From positions 930,001 through 994,000 of the forward strand of contig NZ_JALKAN010000002.1 of NCBI RefSeq assembly GCF_023015965.1: a stretch of 64,000 bases of DNA, read 5' to 3'. This document shows positions 16,576 through 26,168 of this stretch, piece after piece. The position numbers and the translations under genes are program-made. Position 1 is the first letter of the stretch; every line of letters begins with the position of its first letter. The DNA is from Allomuricauda sp. F6463D (GTDB taxonomy: Bacteria > Bacteroidota > Bacteroidia > Flavobacteriales > Flavobacteriaceae). The notes beneath the pieces were generated by a model. The model was not told the DNA's origin. It saw only the letters and a program-made list of their open reading frames with translations, and did not search any database.

Positions 16576-18308
16576 ATTCTTGCTTGATAGGTAAATAGGT
16601 TATAGTACCTTCCTTCCGAAGCAATTAAGTTTTCGTGGGACCCTTGTTCTAAAATATGCCCATTTTCTATTACCAAGATTTGATCAGCTTTGCGAATGGT
16701 ACTTAATCTATGTGCTATCACAAAGGTTGTTCTACCTTTGGTAAGCTCACCCAAACTTTTCTGAATCAATGCTTCGGATTCCGTATCCAAGCTGGAGGTT
16801 GCCTCGTCCAAAACCAAGATTTTTGGGTCCGCTAAAATAGCTCTTGCAATGGCAATTCGCTGTCGTTGGCCACCAGATAATTTTACGCCACGTTCCCCGA
16901 TCAAAGTGTCCAAACCTTTATCAAAACGGTTGGTAAACTCATCTACATAAGCTGCTTTTATTGCTTCTTGTAATTTTTCTTCACTCGCATTGGGGCGAGG
17001 AAAAAGTATATTTTCCCTAATAGTGCCCTCAAACAAAAAATCATCTTGCAGCACTACACCCAAGTGTTGTCTAAAACTGTTCAAGTTCACGTTGGAAAGA
17101 TCATGCCCATCAATGGTGATGGTTCCTGAATCAGGATTTAAAAAACTAGCTGCCAGCCCCGCAATGGTCGATTTTCCCGAACCAGAGCTTCCTACTAGGG
17201 CGATAACCTGTCCAGGTTCTACATCAAAAGTAATGTTGTGTAATATCTCCTTGTCTTCTTCATAAGAAAAACAGACATCGGAAAAAGACATTCTGCCAAC
17301 CACATTATCCAAAACAATTTTACGATTTTCATCATCCGACTCTTCTTCCAAATTCATTAATTCTTCGGTACGGTCCAGTCCCGCCAACGCTTCGGTCAAT
17401 TGACTGCCCACGCTGCTCATTTGAACAATCGGCGCAATCATAAGACCCAAAAGCACCGTAAATTCTACGAATTCCCCTACTGTAAGTGTGCCCTGAATTA
17501 TTTTGTAGCCGCCAAAACCCATTACACTTGTGGTTGCTACGCCAAGCAAAAAAGTGGAGGAGCTCGTCATAAAAGCGGTGGTCGTCAAACTCTTTTTTAC
17601 GTTTTGATATAAGCGGTCAACACCACCTTCAAAAACTTCCTCTTCCTGCTTTTCCGCATTAAACCCCTTAATTACTCTAATGCCGCCCAATGTTTCGGTC
17701 AATCTACCTTTTACTTCAGCATTTATTTTGCCACGACTCCTAAAAATCGGCCGAATTATTTTAAAGGCTTTTAATGCAATTATGGCAAATATGGTGAGTG
17801 GGATAAAGGTAAAAAGCGTCATAAAAACACTGATTCTCATGAGAAGGGTAAGCGATACAACCGCCGTTATTACTCCACCTACCAATTGTACCAAACCAGT
17901 ACCTATTAAATTCCGAACTCCTTCAACATCGGACATAATCCGGGATACCAAGGCTCCCGACTTCGCATTGTCAAAAAACCGGACAGGAAGGGCAAGTACT
18001 TTTTTTTGCACTTGAGCCCTTAGTTCAGAAATTAAATATTGGGCCTGCACACTTAGAATTTTTGTCAATAAAAAGGAAGTGACGGCTTGCACTAAAATGG
18101 CCAACATAACGCCCGCAACCAAATAGTTGAGCATGTCCAAATCTTTATTTACGATAACATCATCAATAAGGTATCTGGATGCAATAGGAGCAACAAAACT
18201 GGCTGCTTTGCTTATGGCAATCAAAAATAGACCCAAAAAAACTAACTTTCTTTTAGGCCAAATAATCGTTTTAAAAGCGGTGAGGATGCTTACTTTTTTT
18301 TCGGGCAT
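16572..18308 (-). CDS. MsbA-like ABC exporter (fused permease-ATPase)
   Basis: 578 residues. Six membrane helices across about 20-310, then a nucleotide-binding domain with Walker A GSSGSGKST, Q loop VVLQDD, signature LSGGQRQR, Walker B ILVLDEATSSLD and H-loop IAHRLS. Homodimeric half-transporters of this kind flip lipids, LPS precursors or drugs across the inner membrane. Its length and layout fit MsbA-type flippases, but a drug exporter cannot be excluded. Transcribed alone, divergent from the TPM gene. Confidence 0.92.
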   Translation of the reverse strand: MPEKKVSILTAFKTIIWPKRKLVFLGLFLIAISKAASFVAPIASRYLIDDVIVNKDLDMLNYLVAGVMLAILVQAVTSFLLTKILSVQAQYLISELRAQVQKKVLALPVRFFDNAKSGALVSRIMSDVEGVRNLIGTGLVQLVGGVITAVVSLTLLMRISVFMTLFTFIPLTIFAIIALKAFKIIRPIFRSRGKINAEVKGRLTETLGGIRVIKGFNAEKQEEEVFEGGVDRLYQNVKKSLTTTAFMTSSSTFLLGVATTSVMGFGGYKIIQGTLTVGEFVEFTVLLGLMIAPIVQMSSVGSQLTEALAGLDRTEELMNLEEESDDENRKIVLDNVVGRMSFSDVCFSYEEDKEILHNITFDVEPGQVIALVGSSGSGKSTIAGLAASFLNPDSGTITIDGHDLSNVNLNSFRQHLGVVLQDDFLFEGTIRENILFPRPNASEEKLQEAIKAAYVDEFTNRFDKGLDTLIGERGVKLSGGQRQRIAIARAILADPKILVLDEATSSLDTESEALIQKSLGELTKGRTTFVIAHRLSTIRKADQILVIENGHILEQGSHENLIASEGRYYNLFTYQARI

Positions 18309-18371
18309 GGTAATTTTTAAAAGAAAGTTGCAAGTTACGGGAAATTAAGGGGACGTCTAATTCCAGAGCAA

Positions 18372-18404
18372 TTGAAATTAGAAAGAATACAAATGGTATA
18401 TTTA
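18372..18404 (+). promoter_or_regulatory. Possible promoter of the TPM-domain gene
   Basis: TTG at 18372-18374 and TATATTTA at 18397-18404 (one mismatch to TAnnTTTG) with 22 bp between, 23 bp before the start at 18428. Confidence 0.35.
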
Positions 18405-18427
18405 AATATTCGAAATAGGAAAGGAAT

Positions 18428-19465
18428 ATGCTTAAAGCACAATGTTTTGCTTTTTTATACTTGATGTTTTCGCTGTGCACTGCGCAGGAAAATTATCCGA
18501 AGTTGACCGAGATAGTTACCGATAATGCCAAAATATTTACAGAAGCACAGCTTGAAGGGCTTCGCGCTAAGTTGTACCAGTTTGAATCCGAGACCACAAA
18601 TCAGGTGGTGGTTTTGACGATAAATGAACTGGGAAACGAAACCATTGAGCATTATGCTCTTGAGGTTTTCAACCAGAATAAATTAGGTCAGGAGGATAAG
18701 GATAATGGAATTCTTTTTCTTTTCTCCAAATTGGACAGGGAAGTCAGAATAGAGGTCGGATACGGACTGGAGTCATATATTACGGATGCTGTTGCTTCTC
18801 GAATTATCCGCAATACAATGATTCCACGGTTTAAGGAGGAAGATTACTTTGAAGGAATTGATCTTGCCACGGAACAAATCATTGAATTTTTGGAAGATCC
18901 AGAAGCATTGGCAGAATTCAATAAAGTGATTGAGGCAGAAGGCAAAATTTCTTGGTGGTTAAAAGTAATCATTGGTCTATTCTTGATAATATTCATGACT
19001 GCAGGGGTATTTGCTTTTTATAAAGGGTATACAGCTGTAATCGAAATACTCCATGGTATTTTCATTGGAAAATTAGCAGTTTTTCGAGGGGTTTTTATGG
19101 CTGCCTCGATGCTATTTCTGTTGTTGTTCGGAATTGTTTTCATGGCTGTGCCCATTGTATTTATTTTACTTTTTCTTGGTTTTGAGGATTTATTGAATCG
19201 TTTGATTAATGATTTAACCTGGATGCTGTATGTTTTTCCTGCTTTCGTTGTTATTACTTTACTGTTGGTTATTATTAAGATTAAAAGAAACGGAAAAGAA
19301 GACTTTAAGCTATCATTTTTTAAATCCGATAAAAGTTATATCAGCAAAACCTTTTCCGCTTCGGGCACACACTCCTTTGGTTCCAGTTCTGGCGGAAGTT
19401 CTTCCAGTAGTTTTTCCGGTGGGGGAGGTAGTTCTGGTGGAGGAGGAGCAAGTGGAAGTTGGTAA
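18428..19465 (+). CDS. TPM-domain (YgcG family) membrane protein
   Basis: 345 residues. Signal peptide ending near CTAQE, then a TPM domain at about 25-160 (VTDNAKIFTEAQLEGL, VVVLTINELG, REVRIEVGYGLESYITD), three hydrophobic helices between about 175 and 285, and a C-terminal tail very rich in Gly and Ser that ends GASGSW. The TPM fold is linked to photosystem II repair in plants and to envelope processes in bacteria; no catalytic role is settled. The start is ATG at 18428 after an AGGAAAGGA stretch. A lipoprotein acylase follows after 49 bp on the same strand. Confidence 0.85.
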   Translation: MLKAQCFAFLYLMFSLCTAQENYPKLTEIVTDNAKIFTEAQLEGLRAKLYQFESETTNQVVVLTINELGNETIEHYALEVFNQNKLGQEDKDNGILFLFSKLDREVRIEVGYGLESYITDAVASRIIRNTMIPRFKEEDYFEGIDLATEQIIEFLEDPEALAEFNKVIEAEGKISWWLKVIIGLFLIIFMTAGVFAFYKGYTAVIEILHGIFIGKLAVFRGVFMAASMLFLLLFGIVFMAVPIVFILLFLGFEDLLNRLINDLTWMLYVFPAFVVITLLLVIIKIKRNGKEDFKLSFFKSDKSYISKTFSASGTHSFGSSSGGSSSSSFSGGGGSSGGGGASGSW

Positions 19466-19514
19466 TTCTTTCGAATTTGATGTATTTTCACAAAACTAAC
19501 TAAACCGTCTCGAA

Positions 19515-21683
19515 ATGAGAATTTCTATACTTGCTGCACTTTTTTTATTCCTTTCTTGTTCTGAAAATCCACAAACTGAAGTAGAACAATGGGAGGCTCA
19601 AGCTGAAAAAATTACGATTATCCGGGACGATTTTGGAGTGCCCCACATTTACGGAAAAACAGATGCAGATGCTGTTTTTGGATTATTGTACGCACAATGC
19701 GAGGATGATTTTAACCGCGTGGAACGAAATTATATTTGGGCTACAGGGCGTTTAGCGGAAGTTGAAGGTGAAGATGCTCTGTACAGCGATTTGCGAGCAA
19801 AACTTTTTATGACCGAAGAAGAAGCTAAGGCCAATTACGAAAAAAGTCCCGATTGGTTAAAAGAACTATGCGACGCCTTTGCCGATGGGATTAATTATTA
19901 TTTACACACACATCCAGAGGTGAAACCTAAACTTTTGGACCGTTTTGAGCCTTGGATGCCGATGTATTTTAGTGAAGGCTCCATTGGCGGGGACATTGAA
20001 CGGATTTCCTCTCAAAAAATCAAAAGCTTTTATGAGAGTGGCATGGAGATTCCAGAAATGGAAGCGCTTCAACTCAAAAAAGAAGCCGAAATGGCCGAAC
20101 CACAAGGTTCTAATGGAATTGCCATTTCAGGGGATTTAACGCAATCGGGGAATGCGATGCTTTTAATAAATCCACACACTTCATTTTATTTTAGAGGAGA
20201 GGTGCACGTGGTAAGCGAAGAAGGTTTGAACGCTTATGGTGCAGTGACTTGGGGACAGTTTTTTGTGTATCAAGGTTTTAACGAAAAAACAGGTTGGATG
20301 CATACTTCAACCTATACCGATGTCATGGATGAGTTCAAAGAGACGATTGTTAAGAATGATGGAAAGTTGTTTTATCAATTTGGTGAAGAATTACGCCCAG
20401 TGGATTCCAGCGAAGTAACCTTGAAATATAAAGAAGGAGAAAGTTTACGCGAAAAGACATTCCCAATGTACCGAACGCATCATGGGCCCATTACCCACCA
20501 GGTAGGGGACCAATGGACGGCCTCCGCTATGATGTGGGAGCCCGTAAAAGCATTGGAGCAATCCTATATCCGAACCAAGCAAGATGGCTATGATGGTTTT
20601 AGAAAAATGATGGATATTCGAACCAATTCCTCCAACAATACCGTTTACGCTGATGCGGGAGGTAACATTGCCTATTTCCACGGCAATTTTGTTCCAAAAA
20701 GAGATACTATTTTTGATTATACCAAACCTGTTGATGGAAGTAATCCTAACACCGATTGGCAAGGTTTGCACACCGTTGATGAAAATATCTTAGTGCTGAA
20801 CCCAGAAAATGGTTGGATACAAAATTGTAACTCTACGCCATATACCTCTGCTTTGGAGTATAGTCCAAAGCGGGAAGATTTTCCAAAATATATGTCGAGG
20901 GATCAGGAAAACTTTAGGGGCATTCATGCTATTTCATTATTGACCGGTAATAACGGTTACACATTGGACAGCTTAATTGAAATGGCCCACGACCCATACT
21001 TGCCCGCCTTTGAGGCCTTGATACCAGGGTTGGTAAAAGCGTATGATTTGAATCCGACGCCTGAATTAAAGGAAGCTGTTGATATTTTTAGGAATTGGAA
21101 TTTTACCACTTCCAAGGAATCCATTGCTATGACTTTGGCCCATTATTACGGAACGCTTTGTTATTCCAAAGCGGAAAGGCCGGAGGGAATGTACTCCATG
21201 CAATGGGTAGAATATTGGGGTGATGAATGGGACGATCAGAAAAAATTAAGCTTTTTAAAAGAAACATTGGATAGATTGGAAACTGATTTCGGTACTTGGA
21301 AAATGCCTTGGGGCGAGGTCAACCGTTACCAACGTTTAAACGGTGACATCCGCCAAGCTTTTGATGATGCCAAACCAAGTATTCCAATCGGTTTTGCCAG
21401 TGGAACTTGGGGAGCGTTGGCTGCCTACGGAGCTCGTTACGATAATAATACCAAAAAGATTTATGGTACAAGGGGCAACAGCTTTGTAGCTGCAGTGGAA
21501 TTTGGAGAAAAAGTAAAAGCGAAAACGATGTTGGCCGGAGGTCAGAGTGGTGACCCGGAATCACCCCATTTTAATGATCAAGCGCAGCGCTATGCTGATA
21601 AGAAATTCAAAGATGCTGCCTTTTACAAAGAAGATGTGTTGAAACGTGCAAAGGTAACTTACTCGCCAGGTGAGAAGTATTGA
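19515..21683 (+). CDS. Penicillin-acylase-family lipoprotein (Ntn hydrolase)
   Basis: 722 residues with a lipoprotein signal (FLFLSCSEN, lipid Cys15). The alpha chain carries DDFGVPHIYGKTDADAVFGL. The autoprocessing site is EPQGSNGIAIS, with nucleophile Ser199 becoming the N-terminus of the beta chain. This is the family layout of penicillin G acylase, cephalosporin acylase and N-acyl-homoserine-lactone acylases: single precursor, excised linker, alpha-beta heterodimer. The physiological substrate may be an acylated amine such as an AHL signal or an acyl-peptide; the sequence does not settle it. It ends 7 bp from a convergent gene. Confidence 0.92.
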   Translation: MRISILAALFLFLSCSENPQTEVEQWEAQAEKITIIRDDFGVPHIYGKTDADAVFGLLYAQCEDDFNRVERNYIWATGRLAEVEGEDALYSDLRAKLFMTEEEAKANYEKSPDWLKELCDAFADGINYYLHTHPEVKPKLLDRFEPWMPMYFSEGSIGGDIERISSQKIKSFYESGMEIPEMEALQLKKEAEMAEPQGSNGIAISGDLTQSGNAMLLINPHTSFYFRGEVHVVSEEGLNAYGAVTWGQFFVYQGFNEKTGWMHTSTYTDVMDEFKETIVKNDGKLFYQFGEELRPVDSSEVTLKYKEGESLREKTFPMYRTHHGPITHQVGDQWTASAMMWEPVKALEQSYIRTKQDGYDGFRKMMDIRTNSSNNTVYADAGGNIAYFHGNFVPKRDTIFDYTKPVDGSNPNTDWQGLHTVDENILVLNPENGWIQNCNSTPYTSALEYSPKREDFPKYMSRDQENFRGIHAISLLTGNNGYTLDSLIEMAHDPYLPAFEALIPGLVKAYDLNPTPELKEAVDIFRNWNFTTSKESIAMTLAHYYGTLCYSKAERPEGMYSMQWVEYWGDEWDDQKKLSFLKETLDRLETDFGTWKMPWGEVNRYQRLNGDIRQAFDDAKPSIPIGFASGTWGALAAYGARYDNNTKKIYGTRGNSFVAAVEFGEKVKAKTMLAGGQSGDPESPHFNDQAQRYADKKFKDAAFYKEDVLKRAKVTYSPGEKY

Positions 21684-21690
21684 AAATAGC

Positions 21691-22356
21691 CTAGTTGCTT
21701 TTTTCTATGCCGCTATCCTCTTCTTTTATAATAATTAGGCTGGCCTTGGATCCAGTGGAAAGGTTCCATCGGTTGTTGTGTATAACTACCCCTTTATCGT
21801 CGGTAACAACTACTTGTGCAGTGTTTGGCCCAGAGGAACCTTGGTTGAGCGCTTCAAACTCTATTCGGTTGAAACCTTTGACCAAATCCAGATTGATGCC
21901 TTTAAAAGACCCACCGAGCAAAAGATTATATTCAGCGACTTCCCCGTTTACGTATATTTTTATTCTGTCACCATCTACAAATTCATGATCCCTTGCTACA
22001 ATACCCACAAATTTGGCGGTAGTTTTAAAATCGCCTAAATATTGGTCTCCAAAATGCTCTTTGGCGCCTTTTTCTTTTTTTTCAATCACTTTGGGATCTA
22101 TGACCATATCATGTCCGGCTTGTAAAAGTTCTCTGTCTGGAAGCATTTTAACGCCAGGTTTTTCATTTTTCGAAGTGAGGTCTTCATCTAAAATTGATGG
22201 CATACGAAGTAAAGTACCTTGGTTGCTTGCTTTTACATCGAGCTTATTGTTGTCCCCTATTTTTAAAGGTCGTGTTGTGGGCAGGTCCGACGATTGCGCG
22301 AATGTCATAGCCATTCCAAAAATTATTCCCAGTAAGGTAAAAACCAGTCTTTTCAT
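21691..22356 (-). CDS. Secreted protein of unknown function
   Basis: 221 residues with signal peptide MKRLVFTLLGIIFGMAMTFAQ. I do not recognise a family. The N-terminal half is polar (PTTRPLKIGDNNKLDV, GHDMVIDPKVIEKKEKGAKE); the C-terminal half from about residue 110 looks like a small beta-sandwich with alternating strands (KFVGIVARDHEFVDGDRIKI, LVKGFNRIEFEALNQG, QVVVTDDKGVV). It is most likely periplasmic or surface-associated. It stands between two unrelated genes and is probably transcribed alone. Confidence 0.75.
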   Translation of the reverse strand: MKRLVFTLLGIIFGMAMTFAQSSDLPTTRPLKIGDNNKLDVKASNQGTLLRMPSILDEDLTSKNEKPGVKMLPDRELLQAGHDMVIDPKVIEKKEKGAKEHFGDQYLGDFKTTAKFVGIVARDHEFVDGDRIKIYVNGEVAEYNLLLGGSFKGINLDLVKGFNRIEFEALNQGSSGPNTAQVVVTDDKGVVIHNNRWNLSTGSKASLIIIKEEDSGIEKSN

Positions 22357-22432
22357 AACAAGAGTAAGGAAGTATCTTGTTATAAAATTAGCAAATACCT
22401 TGCCATCAACATGATAAATTGTAGTTAAATCG

Positions 22433-23575
22433 TTAATCGGCAGGCTTTTTTTTGGCTTTACCTTTTAAACCAAAAAGTGGATGCAATATGCGGATTCTTA
22501 AAATTATCAGGTCATAAATGAGCCAACTAATGCCAAATGTCCCCACGATTAATATCATTGCCTTTGGAAAAAGTCCCCAATCCAAATCCTTCAAATAGTA
22601 GGCAATACCTACGGTAATGGTCTGGTGAAGGATGTAGAAGGGATAAACTGCCCTGTTTGCATAGGAAAGTCTTTTACTTGGTTTGTTGAGGTATTGGGAA
22701 GCATAAGCGAAGAGTACTAAAATCCACGACCAAATGTTGACCACTTTTAACAGTGCTTCGCTAAAGTGGATTACATAACCGTCTTCAAAAAACAACCAAA
22801 TAATTACTTGACCTATAAATCCGATCACTCCTAAAACCAGCGCTTTTTTCTTTATTCTGGCCAATGCCTGCCAAAACGCATCTCCCGTAGCAATCAATAC
22901 AAAACCATAAAAGAAGAGAATTATGCTGAAAATAAAATTGAACCAATCATCTACCAAAGCGTGGGTGATATCGAAAAAGGGTTCGATCAGCGATTCTACA
23001 AAATACAGCGGAATCACAAATAGATATATGCCCCAAGTTTTTTGGACTATCCCTTTTACCCAGTCAATAAAGCGGGTATTTTGTTTGCGCAAATAAACAA
23101 ACATTGGAGCCTGAATCCATGAAAAAACTAAGAGGTAGGGTAAAAACCAAAGGTGGTGCCAACTTAAATTTCCTTCGGGGTAAACTCCATCAAAAGCAAT
23201 TGTTGTAAAATATTCCCAGTAAGAACCTGAGAATGTACCCTCGACCAATCTTTCAAAATATACTTGTGGAGGTACGATTAAAATCATGCCAACAACTAAA
23301 GGTATGCCTAAACGGAGAAAACGTTCCCAAACAAATTTGCCCATACTTCTTTTTCCCAAAGCATAATAGGTGCCCATGCCAGATATTACAAAAAGTATGG
23401 GCAAGCGCCATTGGTTCAGGAACAGCATAGGCCATCGGAGCCAATCATAAATTTCGTTGTTTTTTACATGCCATCCCCATGGCACAAAGAACATCCCTAC
23501 GTGGTAAAGTATAAGTAGCCCAAATACAATAACCCTTAACCAATCCAAATCGTAACGTCTTATTGTAGTTTTCAT
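22433..23575 (-). CDS. Acyltransferase-3-family membrane protein
   Basis: 380 residues, about ten hydrophobic helices. The N-terminus YDLDWLRVIVFGLLILYH holds the family D-LR and H residues of the acyltransferase 3 (OafA/OpgC/NodX) group. A further marker is GMGTYYALGKRSMGKFVWER followed by LRLGIPLV. These integral membrane proteins transfer acetyl or succinyl groups onto glycans, and OpgC modifies periplasmic glucans. The gene upstream on the same strand is a membrane-bound HTH regulator (90-bp gap), a possible controller. Confidence 0.85.
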   Translation of the reverse strand: MKTTIRRYDLDWLRVIVFGLLILYHVGMFFVPWGWHVKNNEIYDWLRWPMLFLNQWRLPILFVISGMGTYYALGKRSMGKFVWERFLRLGIPLVVGMILIVPPQVYFERLVEGTFSGSYWEYFTTIAFDGVYPEGNLSWHHLWFLPYLLVFSWIQAPMFVYLRKQNTRFIDWVKGIVQKTWGIYLFVIPLYFVESLIEPFFDITHALVDDWFNFIFSIILFFYGFVLIATGDAFWQALARIKKKALVLGVIGFIGQVIIWLFFEDGYVIHFSEALLKVVNIWSWILVLFAYASQYLNKPSKRLSYANRAVYPFYILHQTITVGIAYYLKDLDWGLFPKAMILIVGTFGISWLIYDLIILRIRILHPLFGLKGKAKKKPAD

Positions 23576-23665
23576 CTTAAGAATTTTTCCTAAAGGTGAT
23601 CAGAGCCAATGAAAAGGAGTTGTTTTTGGGCTAGCGAAACGTCCTGAATTGCAATTATGGAGAAA

Positions 23666-24829
23666 TTACCCCCTTTTTTGCTTCATAAATGCGGAAGGGG
23701 ATTGCCCTGTATGTTTTTTAAATGCATTGTAAAACGCAGATTTGGATTTGAATCCAACGGATTGTCCAACAGCTTCCACGGTGAGATGCTTGTATTCATC
23801 ATCCATCAACCTTTTCTGTGCCAATGCAATTCGTTTTTGGTTGATATAGTCGTTGAAATTGTTTCCAGTTTTGGAGTTGATCAATTTAGAGACTGTATTA
23901 CCATTGGTATTCAGTTTTTCTGCCACGTTTTTCAGCGATACATCTTGATGGGAATAGTATTTTGATTCCGTCACAAAGTTATCTATGGTATCAAATTCGA
24001 TGGAATTGCTGGCTAACGTTTCATATTTATCTGCAATCCATGATTTTTCAAAAAATCGAGATTCCGAAAGGATAAAAAAGGAGGTGATAAAAATAGTCAC
24101 AGTCTGTATGATTCCAATAATATGGTCTCCTCCGTCATCCTCATAATTCATATAAATAAGAAACAGGCTTAGCAACAGTACCAAAAAAACAACGACTGTG
24201 TTTCTGGAAAAAACATACTTGTCCATTTTTACGTTTTTAGGAGGAATCCATCCTTTTTTTCTGGTTTTTATCACTAATAAAAGGGACAAAACAAGATAAA
24301 AAGCGAAACTGAACAGTACCAGCCATCTAAACTGATTTTTAATGAGGTGATAGGAGTAATTCATGTTTCCAGGAACGTCCACAAAACCCAACTCTCTGTG
24401 GTAAGCACCTAAATAGGCATTGAGTTTCACCTCGATAGGACTTGAATAATAGTTCGTTTGGGAAACAGCATACAGTATAGGCAATACAAAATGTGGCCAA
24501 TGTTTTTTGAAGGTGATGGGTTTTCGTTCCAATAAAGTGTACAGAAAAAAGTAAAGGGTAGGAGTAATCAAAAGCACGAAGAACTCCGTGGAATCGTTTA
24601 AGTGGATCATGTATTTGATGAGCCCGGTGTAACAGAGGTACACATCCAAAAAAACCAAACATTGCACCAAAAGGGACCAACCGAACAAATTGATGGCCGA
24701 CTTTAGTTTCGCCCTTAAAAAAATAACAATGGCCAAGAAAAATCCTTGAACAATGCCCAAGAGCATAATATGCGATGCAAGATCGTGCCTAATGGAGATT
24801 TGATCAAATATGACCTTTACATTATCCAT
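23666..24829 (-). CDS. Membrane-embedded AraC-family regulator
   Basis: 387 residues. Seven or eight hydrophobic helices at about 20-260 are followed by a C-terminal AraC/XylS DNA-binding domain at about 285-385 (VSLKNVAEKLNTNGNTVSKL, then VGFKSKSAFYNAFKKHTGQ-SPSAFM). Known flavobacterial proteins of this layout are annotated only as helix-turn-helix proteins; a transcription factor held in the inner membrane presumably reads an envelope or lipid signal. It is upstream of the acyltransferase on the same strand and divergent from the aminotransferase gene, either of which it may control. This is inference. Confidence 0.88.
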   Translation of the reverse strand: MDNVKVIFDQISIRHDLASHIMLLGIVQGFFLAIVIFLRAKLKSAINLFGWSLLVQCLVFLDVYLCYTGLIKYMIHLNDSTEFFVLLITPTLYFFLYTLLERKPITFKKHWPHFVLPILYAVSQTNYYSSPIEVKLNAYLGAYHRELGFVDVPGNMNYSYHLIKNQFRWLVLFSFAFYLVLSLLLVIKTRKKGWIPPKNVKMDKYVFSRNTVVVFLVLLLSLFLIYMNYEDDGGDHIIGIIQTVTIFITSFFILSESRFFEKSWIADKYETLASNSIEFDTIDNFVTESKYYSHQDVSLKNVAEKLNTNGNTVSKLINSKTGNNFNDYINQKRIALAQKRLMDDEYKHLTVEAVGQSVGFKSKSAFYNAFKKHTGQSPSAFMKQKRG

Positions 24830-24908
24830 GTTTTCTGGGTATGTTGTATCTTGAAGTCAAAGTAATATCGAAAAATACCATTCTTTTTTTAATCAACCCA
24901 TCATCAAA

Positions 24909-26168
24909 ATGAAAAAGAGACAGTTCTTACGCTATATGGGCAATGCAGCCATGGCAGCCCCACTTTTTCCAATAACCTTTGAGAACATTCCTGTTGACGA
25001 ATTCCCTTATCCCGATAAAGACAGTGAAGCTTTTTGGGCCCGTATAAGAGAAGATTATCGATTGAAACCTGATTACATCAACTTGGAAAGTGGTTATTAC
25101 AATATTGTACCCACCCCGGTTCTAAACAAATACACCGAACATATTAAAGAAGTGAACTACCAGGGGTCTTATTATATGCGTACCGTGCAATGGGATAACA
25201 AGAAAGAAGTGGCAGCCCGTATGGCAGCATTTGTTAATTGTTCCGATAAGGAATTGATCATAACCCGTAACACCACTGAATCCTTGGATATGATTATAGG
25301 AGGGTATCCATGGAAGAAAGGGGACGAAGCGATTTTTGCGGTTCAAGATTATGGTGCAATGCAGGTTCATTTTCACCAAATGGAAAAACGCTACGGTATT
25401 GTTTGTAAAAAAATATCCTTGCCCAATCACCCTGAATCGGACGAGGAAATTGTTTCCCTTTACGAGTCCCAAATTACACCGAAGACCAAGTTGTTGATGA
25501 TTTGCCATATGGTAAACGTTACCGGTCATATTCTACCAGTCAGAAAAATTTGTGACATGGCACATTCACACGGTGTTGAGGTAATGGTGGACGGTGCACA
25601 TTGTGTGGGGCATATAAATGTTGATTTGGCGGAGCTGGACTGCGATTATTATGGCGCGAGTTTGCACAAGTGGTTATGTGCCCCTTTAGGGGCAGGCGTA
25701 CTATATGTTGCCGAAAAAAATATTCCCAAAATTTGGCCTTTGTTGGCGGAGCACGAAGATGATGAAACCAAAATACGGAGGTTGAACCACACGGGAACCC
25801 ATCCCGTGCACACGGATTTGACCATACATGATTCTTTGGATTATTTGGAAATGATCGGGATGGAACGCAAGGAAAATCGAATGCGATATCTACAACGATA
25901 TTGGAGCGACCAATTACGAAATGTAGAAAATGTGGTGATCAATACTCCGATTGAGTCACATAGGAGTTGTGGAATTGCCAACGTTGGCCTTGTGAACATG
26001 AAACCTGCCGAAATGGCCAAAACATTGTTGGATGAGTTCCAAGTTTGGACGGTGGCCATAGATTTTGAAAATGTCCATGGATGTAGGATCACACCAAATG
26101 TATTTACCACTACGGATGAGTTGGACCACTTTGTGGATGCCATAAAGACCATGGCAAAACGAACTTAG
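24909..26168 (+). CDS. Exported class V aminotransferase-fold PLP enzyme
   Basis: 419 residues with an N-terminal export-like segment MKKRQFLRYMGNAAMAAPLF. It resembles a Tat signal but has KR in place of the twin arginines. The core is class V aminotransferase-like: VNYQGSYYMR, ITRNTTESLDMIIGG, MVDGAHCVGHINVDL, and the PLP-binding lysine in YGASLHKWLCAPLGAG. Relatives are isopenicillin-N-epimerase-like and cysteine-desulfurase-like proteins; several racemise, epimerise or cleave amino acids. The reaction here is unknown. Its stop overlaps the stop of the convergent phosphoesterase gene by 4 bp. Confidence 0.88.
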   Translation: MKKRQFLRYMGNAAMAAPLFPITFENIPVDEFPYPDKDSEAFWARIREDYRLKPDYINLESGYYNIVPTPVLNKYTEHIKEVNYQGSYYMRTVQWDNKKEVAARMAAFVNCSDKELIITRNTTESLDMIIGGYPWKKGDEAIFAVQDYGAMQVHFHQMEKRYGIVCKKISLPNHPESDEEIVSLYESQITPKTKLLMICHMVNVTGHILPVRKICDMAHSHGVEVMVDGAHCVGHINVDLAELDCDYYGASLHKWLCAPLGAGVLYVAEKNIPKIWPLLAEHEDDETKIRRLNHTGTHPVHTDLTIHDSLDYLEMIGMERKENRMRYLQRYWSDQLRNVENVVINTPIESHRSCGIANVGLVNMKPAEMAKTLLDEFQVWTVAIDFENVHGCRITPNVFTTTDELDHFVDAIKTMAKRT

